The translations under genes were made by a program, and so were the position numbers. Source: Treponema sp. UBA4319 (lineage in GTDB: Bacteria; Spirochaetota; Spirochaetia; Treponematales; Treponemataceae). From it: DNA of 7,511 nucleotides. Shown here in pieces: positions 1 through 6,226 of the stretch. The notes below the pieces were generated by a model. The model was not told the DNA's origin. It searched no databases and was given only the letters and a program-made list of their open reading frames with translations. The DNA lies in contig DGUD01000151.1 in NCBI GenBank assembly GCA_002393865.1, positions 167 through 7,677 of the forward strand, given 5' to 3'. How positions within the stretch are numbered: the first letter of the stretch is position 1; each line of letters starts with the position of its first letter.

Positions 1-528
1 ACGGTCATCATCATGACGAGCAACGCGGGCGCCCGCGAGATTATGAGCGGCAGCCGTATGGGCTTTTCTGCCGCGGAGGACGGCGTGCTGCCGTACCAGG
101 AGATAAAGGCGGGGGCGCTGGAGGAGCTGAAGAAGCTGATGTCCCCGGAGCTGCTCAACCGGATTGACGACGTGATTGTGTTCGGCGCGCTCAGCCGCGA
201 GCAGATAAATGCAATCCTTGATATCCAGCTGCGCGAGCTTGATGCGCGGCTTGCGGAACAGGGGCTTTCGCTCCAGCTGAAGCCGAAGGCCCGCGAGTAT
301 CTGGTGGAGCACGGCTACGATCCGTCGATGGGTGCGCGCCCCATGCGCCGCCTTATCCAGCGCGAGCTGGAGGACACGCTGGCCATGCTGATTCTGAGCG
401 GCAAACGCGGTGCGAGCGACAAGGTTGTCGTCGATGAGGATGACGGGCACCTGAGCGTACGCTTCAGGAAGAGCCGTGCCCAGCTTGCCGCCCCGCAGGG
501 GGAGATGCTGGTGGTGCAGCATGACTGA
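1..528 (+). CDS. clpC: ClpC-type AAA+ ATPase, C-terminal part (5' end outside the window)
   Basis: This is the last 175 residues of a Clp/Hsp100 unfoldase; the frame is open from base 1, so the start lies upstream. Seen in the sequence: the end of the second AAA+ module with the sensor-1 segment IIMTSN (Asn at visible residue 8), the arginine-finger segment LLNRIDD (Arg about residue 54), and the D2 small domain with the sensor-2 motif GARPMRR (about 111-117), followed by the IQRELEDTLA helix and a short beta-rich tail. This arrangement matches the C-terminus of Bacillus ClpC. ClpC/ClpA proteins form hexamers that unfold substrates and feed them to ClpP in the cytoplasm. ClpC is preferred over ClpB because of the SPELLNRIDD and GYDPSMGARPMRR wording, but the diagnostic N-terminal and middle domains are not visible, so ClpA or ClpB is not fully excluded. 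The stop codon overlaps the next gene. Confidence 0.85.
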   Translation, partial: TVIIMTSNAGAREIMSGSRMGFSAAEDGVLPYQEIKAGALEELKKLMSPELLNRIDDVIVFGALSREQINAILDIQLRELDARLAEQGLSLQLKPKAREYLVEHGYDPSMGARPMRRLIQRELEDTLAMLILSGKRGASDKVVVDEDDGHLSVRFRKSRAQLAAPQGEMLVVQHD

Positions 529-1831
529 AGCGATTTTCTCTGATTTCGGCAGGAAGCTGACGGGGGATTCCGGCATTCTCCGGCTCATGGACGATCTCGG
601 TTCCCCGCCGCCTCCCGGCATACGGACTTACGCGCTTGGCGGCGGCAATCCCGCGCAGATAGCGCAGGTGGAGTCGCTGTACCGCGCGGAGATGGAGCGC
701 ATCCTGCAGGACGGGCGGGCCTTCGAGGATCTGATAGGGCGCTATGACGGGCCGCAGGGGAAGGCGTCTTTTATCGAGGCGGTGGCGTCGTATCTGTCCC
801 GCAGCTATGGCTGGGCTATCACGCCGGAGAATATTGCCATAACGAACGGCAGCCAGAGCGCATGCTTTTACCTCTTCAATCTGCTTGCCGGCACCTGCAC
901 GGACGCGTCGGCTTGCCGTACCCGCCGCAAGATTTTGTTCCCGCTCGTACCTGAATACGTTGGCTATGCTGACCAGGGGATTGAGCCCGGCCTTTTTGTC
1001 GGCATTCCGTCCCGCTTCGAGGACTGCGGCAGCAACACCTTCAAGTACTTCGTGGACTTTGAGCGGCTGGAGTCGTACCTTGCGGGGCACAGGGACGTGG
1101 CAGCGATGTGCGTGAGCCGCCCCACCAACCCCACCGGCAATGTGCTTACCGACGGCGAGGTGCGGCACATGGCCTCGCTTGCCGCCCGCTACGGCATTCC
1201 GCTCATCGTGGACAATGCCTACGGGCTCCCGTGGCCGCACATCATCTTTACGGATGACGCCACGCCGTACTGGGACGAGAACGTCATCCTGAGCATGAGC
1301 CTCTCCAAGATAGGGCTGCCGAGCCTCCGTACCGGCATCATCATTGCCCGCAAGGAAATCGTGGACGCGCTCTCCAAGCTGAATTCGATTGTGGCGCTTG
1401 CGTCGGGGAGCCTTGGTCAGGCCATTGCCGAGCGGCTCATCAGGGACGGCTCGCTTATCTCCTGCGCCTCCAGCTGTGTGCGCCCCTTCTACGAGGAGAA
1501 GAACCGCAAGGCGGTGCAGTGGGTGCACCGCTATTTTGCGGGCGGTGACTATGCCGTGCACAAAGGGGAGGGCTCTATCTTCCTCTGGCTGCTTATGCGC
1601 GACCTTGCGGTGCCTACCAAAGTATTGTACCGCAAGCTCAAGGAGCGGGGCGTCATCGTTGTGCCGGGCGAGTATTTCTTCTTCGGGCAGGACGAATCTT
1701 CGTCCCTTCCCCCTGCGGAATCCCACCCCCATTACAGCAAGTGCCTGCGCCTGAACTACGCGCGTCCCGACGACGAGCTGGAGGAAGGCATACGGATTCT
1801 TGCGGAGGTCTACAAGGCGAACCGCCGCTAG
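521..1831 (+). CDS. avtA: Valine-pyruvate aminotransferase (PLP fold type I)
   Basis: A 436-residue protein that aligns along its length with what I recall of E. coli AvtA (about 417 residues). Shared stretches include ALGGGNPAQI near the N-terminus, YDGPQGK, TNGSQSACFYLFNL, VPEYVGYAD, CVSRPTNPTGNV, VDNAYGLPWP and LKERGVIVVPG. AvtA transfers an amino group between alanine/pyruvate and valine/2-ketoisovalerate with pyridoxal phosphate in the cytoplasm. Expected cofactor residues are present: Asn203 in TNPTGN, Asp231 and Tyr234 in VDNAYG, and the Schiff-base Lys263 in SMSLSK. The ATG at 521 is chosen because homology begins there (SDFGRKLTGDSGI). A GTG at 476 in the same frame would add 15 residues, rich in Pro, Arg and Trp, that look like read-through of the clpC frame. 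The nearest purine-rich Shine-Dalgarno (497-504) is 16 nt away, so translation probably depends on coupling through the 8-bp overlap with clpC. Confidence 0.92.
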   Translation: MTEAIFSDFGRKLTGDSGILRLMDDLGSPPPPGIRTYALGGGNPAQIAQVESLYRAEMERILQDGRAFEDLIGRYDGPQGKASFIEAVASYLSRSYGWAITPENIAITNGSQSACFYLFNLLAGTCTDASACRTRRKILFPLVPEYVGYADQGIEPGLFVGIPSRFEDCGSNTFKYFVDFERLESYLAGHRDVAAMCVSRPTNPTGNVLTDGEVRHMASLAARYGIPLIVDNAYGLPWPHIIFTDDATPYWDENVILSMSLSKIGLPSLRTGIIIARKEIVDALSKLNSIVALASGSLGQAIAERLIRDGSLISCASSCVRPFYEEKNRKAVQWVHRYFAGGDYAVHKGEGSIFLWLLMRDLAVPTKVLYRKLKERGVIVVPGEYFFFGQDESSSLPPAESHPHYSKCLRLNYARPDDELEEGIRILAEVYKANRR

Positions 1832-1848
1832 GTTTTTCTGCGCGGCAA

Positions 1849-1870
1849 GCATCGGCTTTTTTGCGGATGC
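1849..1870. repeat. Imperfect inverted repeat with T6 loop
   Basis: GCATCGGC at 1849-1856 pairs with GCGGATGC at 1863-1870, seven pairs with one G-G mismatch, around a loop of six T (1857-1862). It begins 18 nt after the avtA stop codon. It is not followed by a T tract on either strand, so it is not a classical terminator; it may stabilise a 3' end or be part of the structured region. Confidence 0.5.
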
Positions 1871-1891
1871 ATAGAATCAGGGGAAGCGCTC

Positions 1892-1928
1892 GGAGCTTCG
1901 AAGCTCCAAGGCTTCGGTTTCTGGAGCT
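1892..1928. repeat. Perfect 16-bp palindrome with mutually exclusive alternative stems
   Basis: GGAGCTTCGAAGCTCC (1892-1907) is its own reverse complement and can fold as a 6-bp stem with a TCGA loop. Two other pairings use its right half: CGAAGC (1899-1904) with GCTTCG (1911-1916), loop 6 nt, and AGCTCCA (1902-1908) with TGGAGCT (1922-1928), loop 13 nt. Only one can form at a time in RNA. As DNA, the palindrome could also be a dimeric protein site. No protein is known to me for this exact site. Confidence 0.6.
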
Positions 1929-1978
1929 GGAGGCCGTTTCAAAAGGAGAGCTGATTCGGAAACGAAAGCTTCCCGTTC

Positions 1979-1998
1979 AGCCCTGGTGACAGGCTTTT
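1979..1998 (+). terminator. Weak terminator-like hairpin before the PRTase gene
   Basis: AGCC (1979-1982), a bulged C, and TG pair with CA and GGCT (1990-1995) around a GTGA loop of GNRA type. The last T of the stem continues into TTT, giving a T run at 1995-1998, followed by GGG. The stem is six pairs and the T tract only four, so intrinsic termination would be weak. It could end the clpC-avtA transcript or act as an attenuator of the PRTase gene about 40 nt downstream. Confidence 0.3.
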
Positions 1999-2020
1999 GG
2001 GACGTGCCCGCTAAGGTTTG

Positions 2021-2026
2021 AAGGAG
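2021..2026 (+). promoter_or_regulatory. Ribosome binding site for the PRTase gene
   Basis: AAGGAG lies 12 nt before the ATG at 2039. It sits immediately inside a possible upstream TTG start at 2018, which it therefore cannot serve, so the ATG at 2039 is the better start. Confidence 0.6.
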
Positions 2027-2038
2027 CTGTGGTGTAAT

Positions 2039-2644
2039 ATGAAAGAATTTTTGCAGTATGAGATTGTCCGCAACGACGCGCTTAAGCTTGCGCACACGAT
2101 TTACCAGCAGGACGGCTTTGTGCCTGACATCATCTATGCCTCGCTCAGGGGGGGCGCATATATGGCGAACGTCATCAGCGAGTACTATAAGGTCGCGCTG
2201 CGCGACCATAAGCCCGTGCTCTATGCCGCCGTGGTGGCCCGCTCGTACAGCGACGTCAAGCAGCATGACGCGGTGCGCATCGACGGATGGACGTATTCCC
2301 CCGATTACCTGCGCCCCGGCGACAAGATAATGCTGGTGGACGACATCTATGATTCCGGCCGCACGCTCAATTATCTGGTGAGCGTGCTGCTGGAGAAAGG
2401 CGTGCCGAGGGAGAGCATAAAGGTTGTCGTCCATGACTATAAGATTTACAAGTACAAGGAGCAGCCGCCGATTCGCCCCGATTACTGGTGCCGTAAATTT
2501 GAGATTGAGCGCCCTGACGCGAACAACTGGATAAACTATTGCAGCCACGAGATGGTGGGGCTGACGCAGGAGGAGCTTGAGGAGCATTTTTACAAGCCTT
2601 ACCCTGAGCTGCGGGATGTCCTTGCGCAGGTCTTCAGAAAGTGA
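2039..2644 (+). CDS. Hypoxanthine/xanthine-type phosphoribosyltransferase (COG2236-like)
   Basis: A 201-residue type I PRTase. The PRPP-binding signature is clear: VDDIYDSGRT at residues 100-109, preceded by the hydrophobic strand KIMLV. An earlier loop, DIIYASLRGGAYMANVISEY (about 30-49), matches the first loop of PRTases that bind pyrophosphate. A WINYCSHEM segment late in the protein (about 160-168) resembles the W-x-x-F-P-W-E block of COG2236 proteins, the group that includes archaeal and yeast xanthine/hypoxanthine PRTases, rather than the bacterial Hpt or Apt types. The likely reaction is purine base plus PRPP to nucleotide, a cytoplasmic salvage step, but the base specificity cannot be read from sequence. 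The start is ATG 2039, not TTG 2018, because AAGGAG lies between them. The stop TGA (2642-2644) is 17 nt before the next gene's ATG, so the two are probably co-transcribed. Confidence 0.82.
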   Translation: MKEFLQYEIVRNDALKLAHTIYQQDGFVPDIIYASLRGGAYMANVISEYYKVALRDHKPVLYAAVVARSYSDVKQHDAVRIDGWTYSPDYLRPGDKIMLVDDIYDSGRTLNYLVSVLLEKGVPRESIKVVVHDYKIYKYKEQPPIRPDYWCRKFEIERPDANNWINYCSHEMVGLTQEELEEHFYKPYPELRDVLAQVFRK

Positions 2645-2661
2645 GGGGGCGGCGGCATACG

Positions 2662-4809
2662 ATGAAAATCTTCCTGCGCGCGCTCTGCCGCCTTCTGCTT
2701 GGTGCCGTCCTCGTACTTCCCGCGGCCGCGTTCTCTGCCGAGAATGTCATCAGCCCGCTTCCGGGCGTGTGGGGCAACGTGCAGCCGCTCGTCCTGAATG
2801 TGCCGGACGGCAGCGAGCTGTATTATTCCCTCACCGGCAGTGATCCGCTCCTGTCAGGTTTCGCGTATGACGGGCCTGTCATCATCGAGCAGAAGGGCGA
2901 CGTGCGCGTCAAGATTGCCGCTGTCTCCAAAGACGGCAGGCGCAGCGACGTGACCGTCTCCTATACCGTCCGCGATGTCCCTCTGGCCGGGGCGAGTCCC
3001 GACGCCATAGCCTTTGTGCGGACGATATCGGAGAATCCCCTGCGCAGATATGTATCGGGCACGCTCTTCTCCATTCCCCCGGAATTTTCCTTCAGCCTCT
3101 ACGATGATGCGGGGCGCTTTGTTCCGGGCACCGCGCTTTCCCTTTCCGAGAAGAACACCTGGGAACGCTATGTTCCGCTGACGGTGCGCTCCGCGGCGGG
3201 CACCGGGAGCTGGCATTTCGTGATGCATGTCGTGGCCGCCGATGCCGAGGCGCTGCGCAGGCGGAGCGTCCCCTTTGCCATACAGAACTGGACGACGCTT
3301 GTCCTTGGCAGCCGCAAGTATTCCTACCAGCTGGACGACGGCGACTGGATGGACGGGGAGACAGAGCTGACGCTTGAGCGTTTTTCCGAGCACACGCTGC
3401 GCTGGAAGGTCAGCGGAAGCCCGGAGAGCGCCTCCGTGTTCTCCTACCGGCTGCCCCCCATGCCCCAGCTGCGCTGCACGGGCAGCGGCGACGGCTGTGC
3501 CGTGTTCAGCCTGCAGCCGGCGGTGCGCGATTATTCCTCCGTGCCATTCCTGCTTGCCCGCCCCGTCGGGAGCCAGTCCCTTGACGGTGTCGCAGAAGGG
3601 CAGTTCCGGCAGCTTGTGGCGGACACCTTTGCGGGGGACGAGCTTGAGGGCGTCATGCGCGCCGGCGTCTACTATGACGGGGTGTATCAGGGGACGCTGG
3701 AAGCTCCCTTCTCATTGGACAGGCGCCCGCCTGCGCCTCCGGTCATCATGTCTTCCACGCGGAACGCATTCCTGCACAGCCAGGTGTCGGTCTCAATCAG
3801 CGCGGAGCAGCATGCCGATATCTATGTCGCCGTGAGCGAGCCGCTGGAATTCGAGATTGAGTCCGAGGAGCGGAACAGGGCTTCCTTTGATGCCGTGCAG
3901 ACGGGGCAGTTCGTGCTGTATGACGGCAAGGATCTGCTCTTCTCCTCGGTCTCCGACCACGCGACGTTCTACAAAATCCATGCCTATGCGGTGGATGCTG
4001 CCGGCAACCGCAGCTACGAGACCGAATACCGCGTTGTCGTCGATGAGCTGAATTTCTACCTGCGGCCGTCGGCCTCGGCTTCCTCCGAGATTCCCGACGG
4101 CAGCTACAACCGCCCCTTCACCTCGTTCGCGCAGGCGGTGGAGGCGATAAACGCGAGCTCCGATATGCGCCTGCATGTGAGCGGGAACATTCCTGTGGGC
4201 GGCGCGTATACCATCCGCTCGTCCTGTACGATTCTGGGCAGCCACAATACCCTGCTTTTTGCCGAGGGCGAGGGGCTTCGCATTGAGGGCTCGCAGGTGG
4301 AAATCCGCAACTGCGTCCTGGACAAAGCCTCTTCCCGCGCGGACGACACAAAGCTCCTGACCGTGAGCGGCTCCACGCTGACGCTGCGCAACTGCGACGT
4401 GAAGGGGCAGTTCCGCCAGAACGGCATGCTTGTGGAGGCATCCTCCTCAAAGCTTTATCTGGACAACGCGGCTTTTGCCGTGCAGGCTCCTTCCTATGCC
4501 TGCGCCGTCTCCGTGCGGAATACGGACTGCTCGGTGTCGCAGGGCGGGGTCTCCGCGGCCGCGCGCACAGCTGTCGTCTTCTGCGTGAGCGGCGGAAAAT
4601 TCTCCCTGCGGAATTCTACGCTCGCCGTCACCTGCCGCACGGGGCGCTGCCTTGAGCTGGTGCGGGCGGAGGCGAGCCTGTCGGACAATTCCTTTGCCGC
4701 GCGCCCCCTCTATGCCGGCGCCGCGGGAAAGCCGTCGGTGCTGCCGGTGTGGAAGGACGCCGATACTGTCGTCAGAGAGGAGCGGGGGAATACGACCGAT
4801 GGCTTCTGA
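2662..4809 (+). CDS. Exported protein with chitobiase-C-like repeats and a C-terminal beta-helix
   Basis: I do not recognise a named family for this 715-residue protein. It begins with a Sec signal peptide: Lys2 and Arg6, a Leu/Ala/Val core (about 11-23) and a likely cut in or just after AAAFSA (residues 21-26). There is no lipobox cysteine at the core's end. Residues about 31-104 (LPGVW, ELYYSLTGSDP, VRVKIAAVSKDGRRSD) look like the CHB_HEX_C beta-sandwich found in treponeme surface proteins. Two or more further beta-rich modules follow, including about 356-475, which starts PPAPPVI and ends IHAYAVDAAGNRS. From about 481 (SYNRPFTSFAQAVEAI) to about 690 the pattern of short strands with I-R-N-C and L-R-N-C turns suggests a right-handed parallel beta-helix. 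No catalytic residues or transmembrane anchor are visible. The protein is probably periplasmic or outer-surface, with a binding or structural role. ATG 2662 is chosen over GTG 2641 because it starts the signal peptide; GAGGGGG lies 12 nt upstream. It overlaps rnhB by 11 bp. Confidence 0.75.
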   Translation: MKIFLRALCRLLLGAVLVLPAAAFSAENVISPLPGVWGNVQPLVLNVPDGSELYYSLTGSDPLLSGFAYDGPVIIEQKGDVRVKIAAVSKDGRRSDVTVSYTVRDVPLAGASPDAIAFVRTISENPLRRYVSGTLFSIPPEFSFSLYDDAGRFVPGTALSLSEKNTWERYVPLTVRSAAGTGSWHFVMHVVAADAEALRRRSVPFAIQNWTTLVLGSRKYSYQLDDGDWMDGETELTLERFSEHTLRWKVSGSPESASVFSYRLPPMPQLRCTGSGDGCAVFSLQPAVRDYSSVPFLLARPVGSQSLDGVAEGQFRQLVADTFAGDELEGVMRAGVYYDGVYQGTLEAPFSLDRRPPAPPVIMSSTRNAFLHSQVSVSISAEQHADIYVAVSEPLEFEIESEERNRASFDAVQTGQFVLYDGKDLLFSSVSDHATFYKIHAYAVDAAGNRSYETEYRVVVDELNFYLRPSASASSEIPDGSYNRPFTSFAQAVEAINASSDMRLHVSGNIPVGGAYTIRSSCTILGSHNTLLFAEGEGLRIEGSQVEIRNCVLDKASSRADDTKLLTVSGSTLTLRNCDVKGQFRQNGMLVEASSSKLYLDNAAFAVQAPSYACAVSVRNTDCSVSQGGVSAAARTAVVFCVSGGKFSLRNSTLAVTCRTGRCLELVRAEASLSDNSFAARPLYAGAAGKPSVLPVWKDADTVVREERGNTTDGF
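4784..4789 (+). promoter_or_regulatory. Ribosome binding site for rnhB
   Basis: GGGGGA is centred properly, 9 nt before the ATG at 4799, inside the upstream coding sequence. The alternative in-frame ATG at 4814 has no such sequence, which favours 4799. Confidence 0.55.
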
Positions 4810-5401
4810 GCGTATGTTCACGGTAGGACTTGATGAGGCCGGGCGCGGGCCGCTCGCAGGACCGGTGACGGCCGGATGCGTGCTGCTGCCCGATGATTTT
4901 CCGGTGGAGCTGCTGGACGACAGCAAGCGGCTTTCCCCAAAGAAGCGGGCGGCCGCAGAAAAACTGATACAGGAGCGCGCCTGCTGGGGATTCGGTGTCG
5001 TCAGCAACGAGGAGATTGACCGCATCAACATCCTCCAGGCGAGCCTGAAGGCGATGGCAATCGCGTACCGCATGATGCTGCGGAAGCTGCCCGCATGGTG
5101 TGCCGCCCGCGGCATGGCGGAGATAGCTGAGCCGGCGCTGGACGCGATTGCGGACGGCACCTTTTGCCCCGCCATAGGATGCGCCGTGCGCTGCGAGCCG
5201 AAGGCTGACGCCCGCTACCCCTGCGTTATGGCGGCGAGCATCATCGCAAAGGAGGGGCGCGACCGCATCATGCTGGACTATGACCGCCTGTACCCGGCCT
5301 ACGGCTATGCCCGGCACAAAGGCTATCCCACACCCGCCCATAAGAAAGCGTGCCGGGAGCTGGGGCCGAGCCCTATCCAGCGGCTCAGCTTCTCCTACTG
5401 A
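4799..5401 (+). CDS. rnhB: Ribonuclease HII
   Basis: A 200-residue protein of normal RNase HII length (E. coli about 198). It cuts the RNA strand of RNA-DNA hybrids and single ribonucleotides left in DNA, in the cytoplasm. The metal-binding residues are all visible: Asp12 and Glu13 in VGLDEAGRGPLAGPV, Asp119 in AIADGTF, and Asp137 in EPKADARYP. Other family hallmarks are DDSKRLSPKKR, EEIDRINILQASLKAM, MAASIIAKEGRDRIM, YGYARHKGYPTPAH and the C-terminal GPSPIQRLSF. The canonical hydrophobic residue after the AAK turn is Glu here (IAKEGRD), and about eight residues are added before the Asp119 strand; neither should abolish function. The start at 4799 overlaps the upstream exported-protein gene by 11 bp, implying translational coupling. 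It converges on the PUR-protein gene with 57 bp between stops, where I see no strong intrinsic terminator. Confidence 0.96.
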   Translation: MASERMFTVGLDEAGRGPLAGPVTAGCVLLPDDFPVELLDDSKRLSPKKRAAAEKLIQERACWGFGVVSNEEIDRINILQASLKAMAIAYRMMLRKLPAWCAARGMAEIAEPALDAIADGTFCPAIGCAVRCEPKADARYPCVMAASIIAKEGRDRIMLDYDRLYPAYGYARHKGYPTPAHKKACRELGPSPIQRLSFSY

Positions 5402-5458
5402 GCGGCACGAGGGAAGCGCAGGTGCCTGCCCCGGGGAAGGGAGAGAACTGGTGCTTTC

Positions 5459-5923
5459 TTAGTATTCGTCCGCGGGCTGCTGCTCAGGCGCGGCAGGGCT
5501 GCGCTTTGAGGTCACATGGATGACGCGGCCCGTGCGCTTGATGCCGTCGTCCTGCCGCTCGGAGCGGCGCTCTGCCACCAGGCGGCTCTCGCCCTTGCGG
5601 CGGTAGATTTTTTTGCCGCCAAGGCCGTCCGCGGCGCCCGCCGCATATTTCGCGTCCTTCTCGGCTTTTTTCTCCGCGCGGAGCTTCGCCTTCTCCTTGC
5701 GGTCTTTGTCGATGAACTTAAGCGACTCGTCCATGCCGCCGAGGAATTTCTGCATGTCGTCGGCAAAGACGACGATGGCGCGGCGGTCATCAAGCCCGTC
5801 CTTGATTTTGCTCTCCACAATCTGCAGGAACACGTCGCCGTTGCGGTTTTCCTTTACGTTGAAAAAATAGGAGCGGTTATCCAGATTCACCTGATTCGTA
5901 TAAAGCTCACCACGTATACCCAT
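5459..5923 (-). CDS. PUR-family nucleic-acid-binding protein (BpuR-like) with charged C-terminal tail
   Basis: A 154-residue protein read leftwards. Its first 65 or so residues form a single PUR repeat: MGIRGELY, a strand-turn block, the hallmark RSYFFNVKENRNGDVFLQIV and ESK, then RRAIVVFADDMQKFL. This resembles what I recall of Borrelia burgdorferi BpuR, a PUR protein that binds DNA and RNA and modulates expression, and the DUF3276/PUR-alpha-beta family generally; PUR proteins work as dimers. Unlike BpuR, which ends soon after the domain, this protein adds about 80 residues: a Lys/Glu/Ala-rich probable helix (about 72-95, KDRKEKAKLRAEKKAEKDAK) and a basic, probably disordered tail (KKIYRRKGE, RRSE, SKRSP). 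The tail may widen nucleic-acid contact, by inference. The ATG at 5921-5923 is preceded on its strand by AAGGAAGG. It is monocistronic as far as visible and divergent from nrdR. Identity is fairly sure; biological role is unknown. Confidence 0.82.
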   Translation of the reverse strand: MGIRGELYTNQVNLDNRSYFFNVKENRNGDVFLQIVESKIKDGLDDRRAIVVFADDMQKFLGGMDESLKFIDKDRKEKAKLRAEKKAEKDAKYAAGAADGLGGKKIYRRKGESRLVAERRSERQDDGIKRTGRVIHVTSKRSPAAPEQQPADEY

Positions 5924-5928
5924 AAAAT

Positions 5929-5936
5929 CCTTCCTT
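5929..5936 (-). promoter_or_regulatory. Ribosome binding site for the PUR-protein gene
   Basis: On the - strand AAGGAAGG lies five nt before the ATG, which fixes that start with good confidence. Confidence 0.7.
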
Positions 5937-6143
5937 CGTAATGTAGATGATTTGCTGATGGAAAACGCCAGAAATCTCAGTTTTTAGCGTTGCCTTTGAA
6001 ACTGTTATGGATAGCTGCCGTCGTCATGCGGCATGCTGCTGTTTTCCGGAAGAATATAGCATATTTTGCACGGCATGGCAAGCGTTTTCTGGAAAATTCC
6101 ACGGCTCCGGTACGGGCTGTATGTCATCTCTGCTTTCTATGCA

Positions 6144-6164
6144 GGGGCTGGCTTTTCCATCCCC
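6144..6164. repeat. Stem-loop upstream of the nrdR promoter
   Basis: GGGGCTGG (6144-6151) pairs with CCATCCCC (6157-6164), seven of eight positions, around a CTTTT loop. On the + strand a run of five T follows at 6173-6177, eight nt after the stem, which is too far for a textbook terminator. No + strand gene ends upstream, so either an unseen short transcript ends here or the hairpin has a different role. Confidence 0.45.
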
Positions 6165-6196
6165 GCGAATTCTTTTTGCCGCATACAAAATTCTAG

Positions 6197-6226
6197 TTGA
6201 ATTCTTCTGGACAGGTGGTGTATCAT
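6197..6226 (+). promoter_or_regulatory. Sigma70-type promoter of nrdR-nrdD
   Basis: TTGAAT (6197-6202, four of six consensus bases) and TATCAT (6221-6226, five of six) are separated by 18 bp. Transcription would start near 6233, giving a leader of about 39 nt with GAGGTG (6259-6264) seven nt before the nrdR ATG. The position, spacing and A-rich downstream sequence fit, but this is read by eye only. Confidence 0.6.

Larger units (their letters stand above)
1832..2038. other. Hairpin-rich intergenic region between avtA and the PRTase gene
   Basis: A 207-bp stretch with no credible ORF. It contains several inverted repeats, listed separately where clear: an imperfect stem with a T6 loop at 1849-1870, a perfect 16-bp palindrome at 1892-1907 that competes with two overlapping pairings, a long-range CGTTTC (1935-1940) / GAAACG (1959-1964) pair, and a GNRA-capped stem followed by four T at 1979-1998. 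GAAGC/GCTTC words recur at 1883-1887, 1895-1899, 1900-1904, 1911-1915 and 1968-1972. A GTGACA at 1986-1991 resembles a -35 box, but no good -10 follows at proper spacing, so no promoter is called. The region could be the avtA 3' UTR, a structured leader of the downstream gene, or a copy of a dispersed spirochete intergenic repeat. Confidence 0.6.

Noticed and set aside
476..520. GTG start at 476 extending avtA by 15 residues
   Set aside because: The extra residues do not resemble AvtA and mirror the clpC frame; homology starts at ATG 521.
464..1852. A 462-codon open frame on the - strand opposite avtA
   Set aside because: It lies antisense to an unambiguous AvtA, has low-complexity Arg/Ala/Gly-rich composition and no recognisable motif; long antisense frames are common in G+C-rich genes.
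2018..2038. TTG start for the PRTase gene
   Set aside because: The AAGGAG ribosome site at 2021-2026 would lie inside the coding region; ATG 2039 fits it.
1877..2587. A 236-codon open frame on the - strand across the intergenic region and the PRTase gene
   Set aside because: Mostly antisense to the clear PRTase and lacking any family resemblance.
4447..5341. Long - strand open frames across the beta-helix gene end and rnhB
   Set aside because: Antisense shadows of two well-supported genes; Arg/Ser/Ala-rich with no motif.
5402..5458. Bidirectional terminator between rnhB and the PUR gene
   Set aside because: There is a CCCCGGGG palindrome (5429-5436) and a small GCAG/CTGC stem (5418-5429), but no T tract directly after a stable stem on either strand.
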